Assembly (NCBI GenBank): GCA_035626155.1
Contig: DASPOF010000027.1
Span: 12,902 to 76,901, forward strand
Source of the DNA: DASPOF01 sp035626155
GTDB lineage: Bacteria; Desulfobacterota; Binatia; Binatales; Binataceae
Length of the DNA stretch: 64,000 bases
Direction of reading: 5' to 3'
The translations under genes were made by a program, and so were the position numbers. Below the pieces are notes generated by a model, which had not been told where the DNA came from, made no database searches, and was given only the letters and a program-made list of their open reading frames with translations. Shown piece by piece: positions 1-8,516 of the stretch. Positions within the stretch are counted from its first letter, which is position 1, and every line of letters starts with the position of its first letter.

Positions 1-254
1 CGGGCGAACGCATCGAGCGCGCCGGCGCTGAACGGGGCGAGCAGCGCATCGAGCGACTGCTCGAGCAAAGCGCGCGAAAACCCCGAGTCGGCTGCGATTC
101 GCGCGATGGTTTCGCATCTGGCCACATAGTCGCGGCCACGCCAGAGTTCGCAGGCGCGTGCGAGCGCGGATGCGGCGCGCGAGCGAGCCAGCGGACGGGC
201 GGTGGCGCGCCGAAGCGCCGCGATGCGGTCGCGAAGCTCGATCGCAGTCGTCAT
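1..254 (-). CDS. LuxC-like acyl-CoA reductase, N-terminal part (runs off the window)
   Basis: About 85 N-terminal residues are visible, starting at the ATG at 254 and running off the left edge. The stretch is rich in Ala, Arg and Leu and contains a DSGFSRALLEQSLDAL segment that resembles the start of LuxC-type acyl-CoA reductases. The start lies four bases after the stop of the LuxE-like gene upstream, and LuxE-LuxC pairing is known from many non-luminous bacteria. The pair would activate a fatty acid and reduce the acyl group to an aldehyde. The catalytic domain is outside the window, so this call rests mainly on the neighbour and the short N-terminal similarity. Confidence 0.5.
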   Translation of the reverse strand, partial: MTTAIELRDRIAALRRATARPLARSRAASALARACELWRGRDYVARCETIARIAADSGFSRALLEQSLDALLAPFSAGALDAFA

Positions 255-258
255 CGAT

Positions 259-1365
259 TCAGCCGGCATCCTCGACTCGGGCCTGTGCCCGGAACTGATC
301 GATCCCAAGTGCGCATCCACGAGCCTGCGCCAAGCCTGCGCGGCCCATCAGCCGTATTCGATCGCCCTCGACAACGCCCAGGTCCTCGCTCAGCACTGCC
401 GACACCGAGTTCACGTTCGCGAGATCGAAGAAGGCGAGCATCCCGGTCGCGCCCTCGGGCACGCCCTTGAGCGTGGCCGGATCGACCGCCCGCACGCGAA
501 GCCACGGCGGCGCGATCTTGACGCGCGCGCCCGGCTTCGCGCCGCCGTCCGAGTTGAATCCGGTCGCGTCGTACATCTGCGAGCACAGCTCCGTCATCCC
601 GTATTCATTAATGACGAAGTCCGCGGCGATCCCCAGCCGCGCCTCTGCAAGCTCGGCGACCGAGGCCGCATCGAGCGGCTCGGCCTGTCCCTTCGCACCG
701 CCCGTGTCCATCAATCGCGAACCGGGCGCCAGTCGGATCGTCACGCGCTGCTCCGCTATCGTCGCGGCCAGCAGCGCGAAGGCTGCGGTCGTACCGAGGA
801 TGCACACCGGTGCGCGGTCGATCTGAGCGCGCGCGAGGAACTCGATCGCGCGGCTGCAATCGATACCGCGGCGGTCCGCAACGCATATCGATGGCGTCGT
901 GCCGAACTCATCGATACACCAGCCGAGCATCGCCGCGAGGGACGACTCCGGCATCGCGGCGCCCGTCGGATGAAGGGCGAGCACGCGCAGCTTGAGCCCA
1001 TCGGGAAAGAGCATGCGCCTGAGATGAGCGAGTGCGGATCCACGGTAGATTTCCGGATCGGCGACCACGTGACGCCCGCGCCGCTCGGCTCCGACCGTGG
1101 TGCCGCTGGTGAGAAAGATGCGCGCGTGGGGATTTCCGGCGCCGTCCGCCGGCGCAAGCATCGCGTACTTGAATGCGACCGTGCTGACCAGCGGTACATC
1201 GTCCACCGAGCCGACGGCGGCCGGGTTGATCCCAAGCGCCCGGCAGTGCTCACGGTAAGCGGCAACGGTTTCGAACTGATAGCGGAAGACCTCCAGCGCC
1301 AGCGATTCGAAGCCCGCGCGGTCGGGCCTGTGGATAAACGATAAGACTCTCGATTGAATCGTCAT
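259..1365 (-). CDS. LuxE-like acyl-protein synthetase / AMP-forming ligase
   Basis: About 368 residues, the usual size for the LuxE family, which adenylates a fatty acid and passes the acyl group to a partner. The AMP-binding P-loop-like motif FLTSGTTVG lies near residue 85. Later motifs include DTGGAKG and NEYGMTELCSQMY, the latter like the A5 motif of adenylate-forming enzymes. An ATG at 1365 is taken as start; a GTG at 1395 would add ten residues, and neither has a strong ribosome binding site. It is the first gene of a two-gene unit with the LuxC-like gene. No luciferase genes are visible, so light production is not implied; lipid or secondary-metabolite acyl processing is more likely. 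Confidence 0.75.
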   Translation of the reverse strand: MTIQSRVLSFIHRPDRAGFESLALEVFRYQFETVAAYREHCRALGINPAAVGSVDDVPLVSTVAFKYAMLAPADGAGNPHARIFLTSGTTVGAERRGRHVVADPEIYRGSALAHLRRMLFPDGLKLRVLALHPTGAAMPESSLAAMLGWCIDEFGTTPSICVADRRGIDCSRAIEFLARAQIDRAPVCILGTTAAFALLAATIAEQRVTIRLAPGSRLMDTGGAKGQAEPLDAASVAELAEARLGIAADFVINEYGMTELCSQMYDATGFNSDGGAKPGARVKIAPPWLRVRAVDPATLKGVPEGATGMLAFFDLANVNSVSAVLSEDLGVVEGDRIRLMGRAGLAQARGCALGIDQFRAQARVEDAG

Positions 1366-1526
1366 GGCAGAATCGGAGGTAGCGGGCTTAGGCACGATAG
1401 TCTCACTGCCGGGCAGGCAGCTTCAATCGGGCCTTTGGCAGGCGTAAGCTTAGATTTGATTTTTGCAGCGCTGGCATATTTCTGCTAAAGAAGAAGACCT
1501 TAGGCAAGTCGGAGGGGCTTCGCCAG

Positions 1527-1943
1527 ATGAAAAAGTTTATTGGGGGCGTGGTGCTGGGGTTCATCGCCAGTTGGGCCATTGCGTTTGCCGCACCGTCGGC
1601 AAGCCACGATGGGCTCTTCTGGAACGGGCTCAACGCCTCGGCCAAAGATGGCTACGTGAACGGATATTCGGACGCGATGAAGGTGAGCGTCGGCAAGCTC
1701 GACAGCATGACGATCGCGGCCGATATGTTTCACTGGAAGGGCGCGCGCAAGATCATCCATCAGCTCACGCGGGATCTATCGATGGCGAACTTGACGCCCG
1801 GTGAAGTGGTGAAACGGCTCGACGGCCTATACTCGAATCAAAAGTACAGCGAACTCGATCTTGGCCAGGCCCTTCAATATCTGACGCTGCGTGTGGGCGA
1901 GACGGCCGTGCCGCAGGTCGCAGCGCCGCCAGCCGCGAAGTAG
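1527..1943 (+). CDS. Secreted hypothetical protein, 138 aa
   Basis: The first 22 residues form a clear signal peptide (KK, hydrophobic core, AFAAPSA cleavage region), so the product is exported. The mature part is mostly helical, contains a GYVNGYSDAMK segment, and ends in a low-complexity Ala/Pro tail. I do not recognise a family; the layout is loosely like small periplasmic Rap1a/Tai-type proteins but no disulfide pattern supports that. A GGAGG stretch near 1509-1513 serves as ribosome binding site. The gene stands alone, divergent from the LuxE-like gene, and is followed by a strong intrinsic terminator. Confidence 0.75.
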   Translation: MKKFIGGVVLGFIASWAIAFAAPSASHDGLFWNGLNASAKDGYVNGYSDAMKVSVGKLDSMTIAADMFHWKGARKIIHQLTRDLSMANLTPGEVVKRLDGLYSNQKYSELDLGQALQYLTLRVGETAVPQVAAPPAAK

Positions 1944-1960
1944 GCTCCATCGACGAAAGC

Positions 1961-1994
1961 AAAAAGGCGGTCCGGAATCGGGCCGCCTTTTTTT
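1961..1994 (+). terminator. Intrinsic terminator
   Basis: An A-rich arm AAAAAGGCGG is followed by a short loop and the complementary CCGCCTTTTTTT, giving a GC stem flanked by A and T tracts. It lies 18 bases after the stop of the secreted protein gene and ends in seven T residues. This is the clearest rho-independent terminator in the window and separates that gene from the HtrA-like gene. Confidence 0.9.
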
Positions 1995-2079
1995 ATCCAC
2001 CGAACCGATCCCGATTGTTGCGTTTCCTGGCTTGAAACCTGCGCGGGGCGGCTTTAGGTTAGGTCGCGGGGATCGATTC

Positions 2080-2988
2080 GTGAACGCTCCCGTATTTTTC
2101 CTGGAGAAGGCTCTGCGCGCGACGGTCGGGGTCCACTCGCATGTGCCGGAGACGCACGTCTCCAACGCGATTGGGCTCGGCACCGATCGCCGCGGCACGG
2201 GGACCATCGTCAGTCCCGACGGGCTCATCCTCACGGTCCATTACCTTCTGCTCGGCGCCACCAACGTGATCGTGACGCTGCCAGGCGGCGATCAGCTCGA
2301 CGCGAAAATCGTCGGCAAGGACTACAGCACGGGACTCGGCCTGCTCAAGATCGAGGGGAACAACTATCCGCATCTGAAGGTGGTCTCATCGGCAAGCTGC
2401 GCGCTCGGCCAGGAGACGTTCACGGTGGCGAGCCTCGGCGGCGACAAGCGATGCGCGGATACGGGATTGATCACCTACCTCGGTCCCTTCGACGCGTTCT
2501 TCGAGTTCGTGCTCGACCGCTGCGTATGCACCACCGCATCCTCGCTGAGCGTCGGGCTGAGCGGCGGCCCGGTGCTCAACCAGAACGCCCAGGTGATCGC
2601 GGTCTCGTATCTGAATTTTGCGGACATGGCCCGCGCGATTCTGGGCGTACCGGGCGAATACTTCCTGCAAGCGCGCGATGAAATCATCCGGCACGGCCGG
2701 CGCGTATCGGCGGCCGCGCGCGCATGGCTGGGAGTGCTCTCCTACACGCTGCGCGAACACGTGGTGATCGCGGGCTTGATGCCCGGCGGACCGGGCGAGA
2801 AAGCGGGGCTCAAGCAGGGCGACCTGGTGCTCGCGGTGGACGGCAATGACATCAACGAGCGGCGGCTGATGTACGATGCGCTGCGCGATCGGCGGCCGGG
2901 CGAGAATATCGTGCTCAAGGTGCTGCGCAACAACAAGGTTTATCAGATCGAGATCCCGGCGATTCGCGCCGAGGATTACTTCGCCTGA
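2080..2988 (+). CDS. HtrA/DegP-like protein with PDZ domain, probably inactive as a protease
   Basis: About 302 residues with a trypsin-like fold (about residues 10-190) and one C-terminal PDZ domain (about 200-300, with GPGEKAGLKQGDLVLAVDG). The GTG at 2080 is chosen because the reading frame upstream of it runs into the terminator. The serine region reads GLSGGPV, as in active HtrA. The histidine region reads ILTVHYLL where HtrA has LTNNHV, which shifts the His by one position. The Asp region reads DYSTGLGLLKI where HtrA has SDIALL, so the Asp is Gly. No signal peptide is seen. The protein may be a binding scaffold or a cytoplasmic chaperone rather than a protease. Confidence 0.8.
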   Translation: MNAPVFFLEKALRATVGVHSHVPETHVSNAIGLGTDRRGTGTIVSPDGLILTVHYLLLGATNVIVTLPGGDQLDAKIVGKDYSTGLGLLKIEGNNYPHLKVVSSASCALGQETFTVASLGGDKRCADTGLITYLGPFDAFFEFVLDRCVCTTASSLSVGLSGGPVLNQNAQVIAVSYLNFADMARAILGVPGEYFLQARDEIIRHGRRVSAAARAWLGVLSYTLREHVVIAGLMPGGPGEKAGLKQGDLVLAVDGNDINERRLMYDALRDRRPGENIVLKVLRNNKVYQIEIPAIRAEDYFA

Positions 2989-3042
2989 ACAACCAGTCAG
3001 CGCTTCCCGCGCTTGGACCGTCGCTCTGAACTGACCAGCCTG

Positions 3043-5790
3043 CTACACGTCCTTGAACTCGCGCTTGGCTTTGCGCGACTCGATCGCAGCCTGAGCCGCG
3101 GCCAGCCGCGCGACCGGAATCCGGTACGGCGAGCACGAGACATAATCGAGGCCGAGCCGATGGCAGGTCTTTACGCTCTGGGGATCGCCGCCGTGCTCTC
3201 CGCAGATTCCGATCTTGAGCTTGCGGTTCGACTTGCGGCCGCGCTCTATTGCGATCCTCATCAGGTCGGCCACGCCAGAGGCGTCGAGTTCCTGGAACGG
3301 GTCCTTCTTGTAGATCTCGCGGCGGAGGTAGTCGCCGAGGAACTTGGCCGAGTCATCGCGCGAAAGCCCGTAGGTCATCTGCGTCAGGTCGTTGGTGCCG
3401 AAGGAAAAGAACTCGGCGGCCGCGCCGATCTCGTTGGCCAGGATGCACGCGCGCGGCACCTCGATCATAGTCCCGATCGTGAACGGGACTTTCATTTTGC
3501 GCTCGGCGAAAACTTCGCTCGCGACTTGCCGGATGTCGGCGGCGAGGACCTCGAATTCTTTTCGGTCTCCGATCAGCGGCAGCATGATCTCGGGCATCGC
3601 CTTGACCTTGCGGGCGCGAAGCTCGCACGCGGCCTCGAGGATCGCGCGCGCCTGCGCCTTGTAAATCTCGGGATAGCTGATCCCCAGGCGCGAGCCGCGA
3701 TGGCCGAGCATCGGATTGAACTCGAACAGACTGTCGCGCACCTGTTTGAGATGCTCGGGTGAGACGCCGATCTTGGGCGCGAGATCGTTAATCTCGTCGT
3801 CCTCCTTGGGCAGGAACTCGTGGAGCGGCGGGTCGAGCAGGCGGATCGTGACCGGCAGCCCCGCCATGTTCTCCAGTATCCCGACGAAATCCTCGCGCTG
3901 CATCGGAAGGATCTTGGCGAGCGCGCGGGCGCGCTGTTTGGCGTTCTCCGCCATGATCATCTCGCGCACCGCGTCGATCCGCTCGGCCTGGAAGAACATG
4001 TGCTCGGTGCGGCACAACCCGATTCCCTCCGCGCCGAACTCGCGCGCGACGTGCGCGTCGTTGGGCGTGTCGGCGTTGGCGCGCACGCCGAGCCGGCGCT
4101 CGCGGTCGGCCCACGACAGGAACTTCCTGAAGTACGCGGGCATCGCCGGCTGCACGGTCGGCACGCGCCCCAGGATGACTTCGCCCGAGGAACCATCGAG
4201 CGTGATGTACTCGCCGCGGCGCACGACTGCGCCGTTGGCCGAGAGCGAGCCGGCGGCGTAATCGATTTCGAGCGCGGAACATCCGGCGACGCAGCACTTG
4301 CCCATCCCGCGCGCGACCACCGCCGCGTGGCTCGTCATCCCGCCGCGCGCGGTCAGAATCCCCTCGGCGACCTGCATCCCGTGTATGTCCTCGGGCGAGG
4401 TCTCGATTCGCACCAGGATCACCGGGCGGCCCGCCCCGCTGACTGCGACCGCCTCTTCCGCCGAGAATGCGACCTCGCCGAACACTGCGCCGGGTGATGC
4501 CGGCAGTCCGCGCGCGAGCACCTCCTTCTTGCTGGCCGGGTCGAGGCGCGGATGGAGGAACTGTTCGAGCTGCTCGGGCTCGACGCGGGTGAGGGCGGTG
4601 GGGCGATCGATCAGGCGCTCATCGGCCATATCGACCGCGATGCGGACCGCGGCCTCGGCAGTGCGCTTGCCGGTGCGGGTCTGGAGCATGTACAGGCGGC
4701 GGCGCTCGATCGTGAACTCCATGTCCTGGCAATCGCGGAAGTGGTGTTCCAGGCGCGAGGAGATCGAAAGCAGTTCCTTATAGACCTCGGGGAAACTCTC
4801 CTCGAGCGTGGGATACTTGTCGCGGCGCTCTTCCTCGGAAATCGAGCTGCGAGCGGCCCACTTGCGGCCGGCGGCGAGGCTTATCTGGCGCGGCGTGCGG
4901 ATTCCCGCGACCACGTCCTCACCCTGCGCGTTGGGAAGGAACTCGCCATAGATTCCCTTTTCGCCGGTGGCGGGGTCGCGAGTGAACGAGACGCCGGTTG
5001 CGCAATCCGCGCCGAGGTTGCCGAAGACCATCGATTGAACCGTGACCGCGGTGCCCCAGTCATCGGGGATCTTGTTGATCCGGCGATAGGTAATCGCGCG
5101 ATCGTTGTCCCACGAGCCGAACACTGCGCCGATAGCCCCCCAGAGCTGCTCGCGCGGCTCCTGCGGGAGATCGCGCCCGGTGCGCCGGCGGATCAGGTCG
5201 CGAAACTCGCCGACCAGCTCCCGCAGATCGTCGGCATTAAGCTCGGTATCCTGGGTGACGCCGCGCGCGGCCTTCTTCTTGTCGATCAGCTCCTCGAACG
5301 GGTCGGGATCGTTCTTGTTCTCCGGCTTGAGCTTGAGAACGACATCGCCGTACATCTGGCAGAAGCGCCGGTAGGAGTCCCACGCGAAACGCGGATTGCG
5401 GCTGACCTCCTCGAGTCCCTTGACCGACTCGTCGGTGAGACCGAGATTCAGCACCGTGTCCATCATCCCGGGCATCGAGACGCGCGCGCCCGAGCGCACC
5501 GATACCAGCAGCGGATTCGACGGGTCGCCGAACTTGCGCCCGAGCGCCTTCTCGACCCGCGCGAGGCTCTTCTCTACGCCGGCTTCGAGTCCTTTCGGAT
5601 ACTTGTGATCGTGCTGATAAAAGTAGGTGCAGACCCGGGTCGAGATCGTGAAGCCGGGAGGGACCGGCAGCTTGAGCGATGCCATCTCGGCCAGGTTTGC
5701 GCCCTTTCCGCCGAGTAGATCGCGCATCGCGGAGCGGCCCTCGGCCACGCCCGCGCCAAAGAAATAGATTTCAGGATGAACTCGCGTCAT
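3043..5790 (-). CDS. ppdK: Pyruvate, phosphate dikinase
   Basis: About 915 residues, full length for the family, which interconverts pyruvate, ATP and phosphate with phosphoenolpyruvate, AMP and pyrophosphate. The N-terminal ATP-grasp domain opens with DLLGGKGANLAEMA. The phosphohistidine domain has the catalytic His in GGMTSHAAVVARGMG. The C-terminal PEP domain has GICGEHGGDP with the catalytic Cys. The start at 5790 (MTRVHPEIYFFG) matches the usual N-terminus; an in-frame ATG at 5817 would add nine residues. The enzyme points to reversible glycolysis/gluconeogenesis, often used where pyrophosphate is plentiful. It is transcribed towards the HtrA-like gene. Confidence 0.97.
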   Translation of the reverse strand: MTRVHPEIYFFGAGVAEGRSAMRDLLGGKGANLAEMASLKLPVPPGFTISTRVCTYFYQHDHKYPKGLEAGVEKSLARVEKALGRKFGDPSNPLLVSVRSGARVSMPGMMDTVLNLGLTDESVKGLEEVSRNPRFAWDSYRRFCQMYGDVVLKLKPENKNDPDPFEELIDKKKAARGVTQDTELNADDLRELVGEFRDLIRRRTGRDLPQEPREQLWGAIGAVFGSWDNDRAITYRRINKIPDDWGTAVTVQSMVFGNLGADCATGVSFTRDPATGEKGIYGEFLPNAQGEDVVAGIRTPRQISLAAGRKWAARSSISEEERRDKYPTLEESFPEVYKELLSISSRLEHHFRDCQDMEFTIERRRLYMLQTRTGKRTAEAAVRIAVDMADERLIDRPTALTRVEPEQLEQFLHPRLDPASKKEVLARGLPASPGAVFGEVAFSAEEAVAVSGAGRPVILVRIETSPEDIHGMQVAEGILTARGGMTSHAAVVARGMGKCCVAGCSALEIDYAAGSLSANGAVVRRGEYITLDGSSGEVILGRVPTVQPAMPAYFRKFLSWADRERRLGVRANADTPNDAHVAREFGAEGIGLCRTEHMFFQAERIDAVREMIMAENAKQRARALAKILPMQREDFVGILENMAGLPVTIRLLDPPLHEFLPKEDDEINDLAPKIGVSPEHLKQVRDSLFEFNPMLGHRGSRLGISYPEIYKAQARAILEAACELRARKVKAMPEIMLPLIGDRKEFEVLAADIRQVASEVFAERKMKVPFTIGTMIEVPRACILANEIGAAAEFFSFGTNDLTQMTYGLSRDDSAKFLGDYLRREIYKKDPFQELDASGVADLMRIAIERGRKSNRKLKIGICGEHGGDPQSVKTCHRLGLDYVSCSPYRIPVARLAAAQAAIESRKAKREFKDV

Positions 5791-5884
5791 TTGGAACCCC
5801 GTCTCCCACACCCGCATCGCGCGGGATGAAATTTTCGTCCTCGATCGCGCGCGAGCCGCCCGGCCCGCGCGCCGGCGCGTCAGG

Positions 5885-7246
5885 CTAGGTATGCCAGCCG
5901 ATGCGCTCAGTCAACTCCCCGACCAGCCGCGAGATCGCAACGCGTATCTGCTGCGTTGAGTCCCGGTCTCGCAGCGTGACTGTATCGTCTTCCATGGTCT
6001 GATGATCAATCGTGATGCCGAACGGCGTGCCGACCTCATCCTGGCGGCGATAGCGCCGGCCTATCGAACCCGCCTGGTCGTAGGCAACCGTGAAGTGGCG
6101 AAGCAGCATCTCGCGCACGGCCTGCGCCTTTTCCGGCTGCCCGGCTTTGCGCAGCAGCGGGTAGACCGCGACCTTGATCGGCGCAAGGCGCGGGTCGAGC
6201 CGCAGAACGATTCGTTCCTCGTTCTCGACGATGTCTTCGTCGTACGCATCGAGCATGAACGCGAGCATCGATCGGTCGACGCCGAGCGCCGGCTCGATCA
6301 CCCAGGGGCGGAAACGCGCCTTGGTCTCCTCGTCGAAATACGTCAGGTCCTTGCCGCTGTACTTCGCGTGCTGGTCGAGATCGAAGCTGCCGCGCTTGGC
6401 AATTCCCTCCAGCTCGCCCCATCCGAACGGATACAGGTACTCAAGATCGGTGGTGCCGCTGGAGTAGTGCGAGAGTTCCTCGGCCGCGTGCTCGCGGCGG
6501 CGCAGATGCTGCGGCTTGATTCCGTACTTGACGTGCCAGTTGAAGCGGAAGTCCACCCAGTAGCGATACCACTTCTCCTCCTCGGCGCGATCGGGCCGGA
6601 TGAAATACTCCATCTCCATCTGCTCGAACTCGCGCGTGCGGAAGATAAAGTTCTCGGTGGTAATCTCGTTGCGGAATGACTTCCCGATCTGCGCGACGCC
6701 GAAGGGAAGCTTCACGCGCTGCGTGTCCATCACGTTCTGGAAGTTGGCGAAGATGCCCTGGGCGGTCTCGGGGCGAAGGTACACGACGCTCGCGGTGTCC
6801 TCGATCGGCCCGAGATGAGTTTTGAACATCAGGTTGAACTTGCGCGCCTCGGTCAGCTCGCCGCCGCACTCGGGGCATCGATCGCCCTGGATCTTGTCGG
6901 CGCGAAAGCGCTGCTTGCAGCTCTTGCAGTCCACCAGCGGGTCGGTGAAAGCCTCGAGATGGCCCGAGGCCTCCCAGGTGCGGTTGTGCTGGAAGATCGC
7001 TGAGTCCAGGCCGATCACGTCGGTGCGCCACTGCACCATCTCGCGCCACCACGCCTCTTTGACGTTGCGCTTGAGTTCGATGCCGAGCGGTCCATAGTCG
7101 AAGGTGGAACCGAGTCCGCCGTAAATATCGCTGGTGGGGAAAACGATTCCGCGCCGCTTGCAGAGATTGACCAGCTTTTCCATTGTGACCGCGCCCTTTC
7201 GCGCGGCCGTCGCTTCTGAGTCAGCCAACAAACTCTCCTCGCTCAT
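5885..7246 (-). CDS. glyQS: Glycyl-tRNA synthetase, single-chain alpha2 type
   Basis: 453 residues of class II aminoacyl-tRNA synthetase. It charges tRNA-Gly. Motifs include the N-terminal GIVFPTSDIYGGLGSTFDYG, a zinc-type CKSCKQRF/CPECGG pair near residues 108-125, the motif 2 region FRNEITTENFIFRTREFEQM and a C-terminal anticodon-binding domain. This is the single-chain form of Thermus, archaea and Gram-positives, not the alpha2beta2 glyQ/glyS form of most Proteobacteria, which helps place the organism. A second possible start is the ATG at 7183 (MEKLVNLCKRRG). The gene follows the phosphoesterase gene in the same direction with a short gap. Confidence 0.96.
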   Translation of the reverse strand: MSEESLLADSEATAARKGAVTMEKLVNLCKRRGIVFPTSDIYGGLGSTFDYGPLGIELKRNVKEAWWREMVQWRTDVIGLDSAIFQHNRTWEASGHLEAFTDPLVDCKSCKQRFRADKIQGDRCPECGGELTEARKFNLMFKTHLGPIEDTASVVYLRPETAQGIFANFQNVMDTQRVKLPFGVAQIGKSFRNEITTENFIFRTREFEQMEMEYFIRPDRAEEEKWYRYWVDFRFNWHVKYGIKPQHLRRREHAAEELSHYSSGTTDLEYLYPFGWGELEGIAKRGSFDLDQHAKYSGKDLTYFDEETKARFRPWVIEPALGVDRSMLAFMLDAYDEDIVENEERIVLRLDPRLAPIKVAVYPLLRKAGQPEKAQAVREMLLRHFTVAYDQAGSIGRRYRRQDEVGTPFGITIDHQTMEDDTVTLRDRDSTQQIRVAISRLVGELTERIGWHT

Positions 7247-7264
7247 CGAAGATACAGTTGCGAA

Positions 7265-7810
7265 TCAGCCCGTGCTGCCGAGCCTGATTATCTCGGCCGA
7301 AACCTGCCCGCCGGATGCGACTTCGAGGATCGCAACCGTGCCCGGCACTCCGGACAGATTGTGCGGCAGCGTGGCGCTGCCGGGATTCACGACCAAAGTC
7401 GGCCCGATGCGCGCGATGCCCTCGACGTGGCTGTGCCCCTGCACGATCACGTCCACCGGTCCGCCGAAGTGCGACCGCATCGCATCCTCGAATGCCGCGT
7501 GCGAAGTCTCCTCCGGCATCGGAATCGCGTGGATAAGCCCGATGCGCACGCCCTCGACTTCGACCAGGTGCGCCTCTCGCACGCGGGAGTCGGGCTCAAG
7601 CTGGAAGCGGTGGCCGTCCAGGCCCTCATCGCCGTTGCCGAGCGCCGCGATTACCGGCGCGATTTTCGCGAGTTCATCGAGCACGCGATTCACGTACACG
7701 TCGCCCGCGTGCATCACCAGGTCGATGCCGCGGAAGGCGTCAAAGACCTCGGCGGGCAGATGTTCGCAGGCCTCGGGGATGTGAGTATCAGAGATGAGCC
7801 CGATACGCAT
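7265..7810 (-). CDS. Metallophosphoesterase, YfcE/MJ0936-type phosphodiesterase
   Basis: About 181 residues of calcineurin-like phosphoesterase. The start at 7810 gives the standard opening MRIGLISDTHIP with the metal-binding DTH. Other metal motifs are present: MHAGDV, GNGDEG and GHSH, and the family PGS motif occurs as NPGSATLP. Such small enzymes hydrolyse phosphodiesters in the cytoplasm; the natural substrate is usually unknown. The gene lies just upstream of glyQS and may be cotranscribed with it. Confidence 0.9.
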   Translation of the reverse strand: MRIGLISDTHIPEACEHLPAEVFDAFRGIDLVMHAGDVYVNRVLDELAKIAPVIAALGNGDEGLDGHRFQLEPDSRVREAHLVEVEGVRIGLIHAIPMPEETSHAAFEDAMRSHFGGPVDVIVQGHSHVEGIARIGPTLVVNPGSATLPHNLSGVPGTVAILEVASGGQVSAEIIRLGSTG

Positions 7811-7945
7811 GGTGGATTGCTCTGCGTCAGGGCCATCGGCCCGCCGCAATCGGTAAAAGCTACCATGCGCCCCTGCGTGCGGCAATTTTAAGCTTTTGGC
7901 GGCGGGGAGCGGGTTTCGTTTGGCGTCGGTTGGATGGGCGGTATT

Positions 7946-7988
7946 CTGAGCCCTCTCCCCATGGCCGGGAGAGGGTTTGGGAGAGGGA
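7946..7988 (+). repeat. Left inverted copy of the CCCTCTCCC palindromic element
   Basis: Contains CTGAGCCCTCTCCCC, a short loop and GGGAGAGGG, followed by TTTGGGAGAGGGA. It abuts the stop codon of the DUF559 gene at 7990. Related copies occur at 8366-8411, 18071-18110, 18330-18385 and 46886-46960. Confidence 0.85.
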
Positions 7989-7989
7989 C

Positions 7990-8331
7990 CTACAGCTGCC
8001 GGAGAATCTCCTCGAGCACCCCCTCGATGTTGGTCAGCACCTCGCTATCCCAAAATCTCAGCACCCGGTAGCCACTCGCAGCCAGCACCGCTGAACGCCT
8101 CTGGTCAGCTCCTTGCTGAGCCGGTTCCGCGTGTTGCCCTCCGTCCAGTTCCACAATCAACTGGCGCTCGACGCAGCAGAAATCGGCCACGTAAGGCCCG
8201 ATCGGGTATTGGCGGCGAAATTTGACTCCCAGCCGGCCGGCGCGAAGCTGCATCCATAGCCTGAGCTCCGTCTCCGTTTGCTCGCGCCGCAGGTGCCGAG
8301 CCAGATCTCGCATCAATGGCGGCTTCGACAT
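7990..8331 (-). CDS. DUF559 domain endonuclease-like protein
   Basis: About 113 residues of the DUF559 family, related in fold to the very short patch repair and restriction endonuclease-like proteins. The visible core is ELRLWMQLR, GVKFRRQYPIGPYVADF, then VELDGGQHAE and RVLRFWDSEV, which fits the D-ExK-type metal site of this fold. Start at the ATG at 8331 (MSKPPLMRDLARHLRREQT); a longer frame to 8487 runs into the flanking repeat and is not believed. The gene is enclosed by inverted repeats on both sides, and its stop codon touches one of them. A role in spreading or processing the repeats is possible but unproven. Confidence 0.85.
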   Translation of the reverse strand: MSKPPLMRDLARHLRREQTETELRLWMQLRAGRLGVKFRRQYPIGPYVADFCCVERQLIVELDGGQHAEPAQQGADQRRSAVLAASGYRVLRFWDSEVLTNIEGVLEEILRQL

Positions 8332-8365
8332 GAATGCCCGGCTGTGCAGCGTATTACCTACAAGG

Positions 8366-8411
8366 TCCCTCACCCAAACCCTCTCCCATTGATCACAGGG
8401 AGAGGGCTCAG
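8366..8411 (-). repeat. Right inverted copy of the CCCTCTCCC palindromic element
   Basis: Reads TCCCTCACCCAAACCCTCTC, then a loop and GGGAGAGGGCTCAG. Its reverse complement matches the copy at 7946-7988 over most of its length, with a different central loop. It lies upstream of the DUF559 start. Confidence 0.85.
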
Positions 8412-8516
8412 ATTGTTCTCGAGCGGCGCACCCGATTTCGCATCGAGTTGGTGAGCCTCCATAGGCAGGCCACTCAAAACCGCCCACTACGCTTTTGGCG
8501 GCGGGGAGTGCGCAAC

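Larger units (their letters stand above)
7892..8508. mobile_element. Repeat-bounded DUF559 cassette
   Basis: The unit is bounded by an exact 18-bp direct repeat, GCTTTTGGCGGCGGGGAG, at 7892-7909 and 8491-8508. Inside it lie inverted copies of a palindromic element at 7946-7988 and 8366-8411, each built of CCCTCTCCC...GGGAGAGGG followed by a TTTGGG(A/T)GAGGGA arm. The outer sequences next to the direct repeats (GCGGGTTT on the left, AAACCGCCCACTAC on the right) are also related by inversion. The only gene inside is the DUF559 endonuclease. No transposase is present. The layout suggests an inserted unit with target duplication, or recombination between repeats. Confidence 0.65.

Noticed and set aside
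1..1365. Bioluminescence operon
   Set aside because: No luxA or luxB is visible and LuxC/LuxE relatives are common in dark bacteria.
1472..1485. Sigma-54-like TGGCATATTTCTGC upstream of the secreted protein gene
   Set aside because: GG and GC are 11 bases apart instead of 12, and there is no regulator near.
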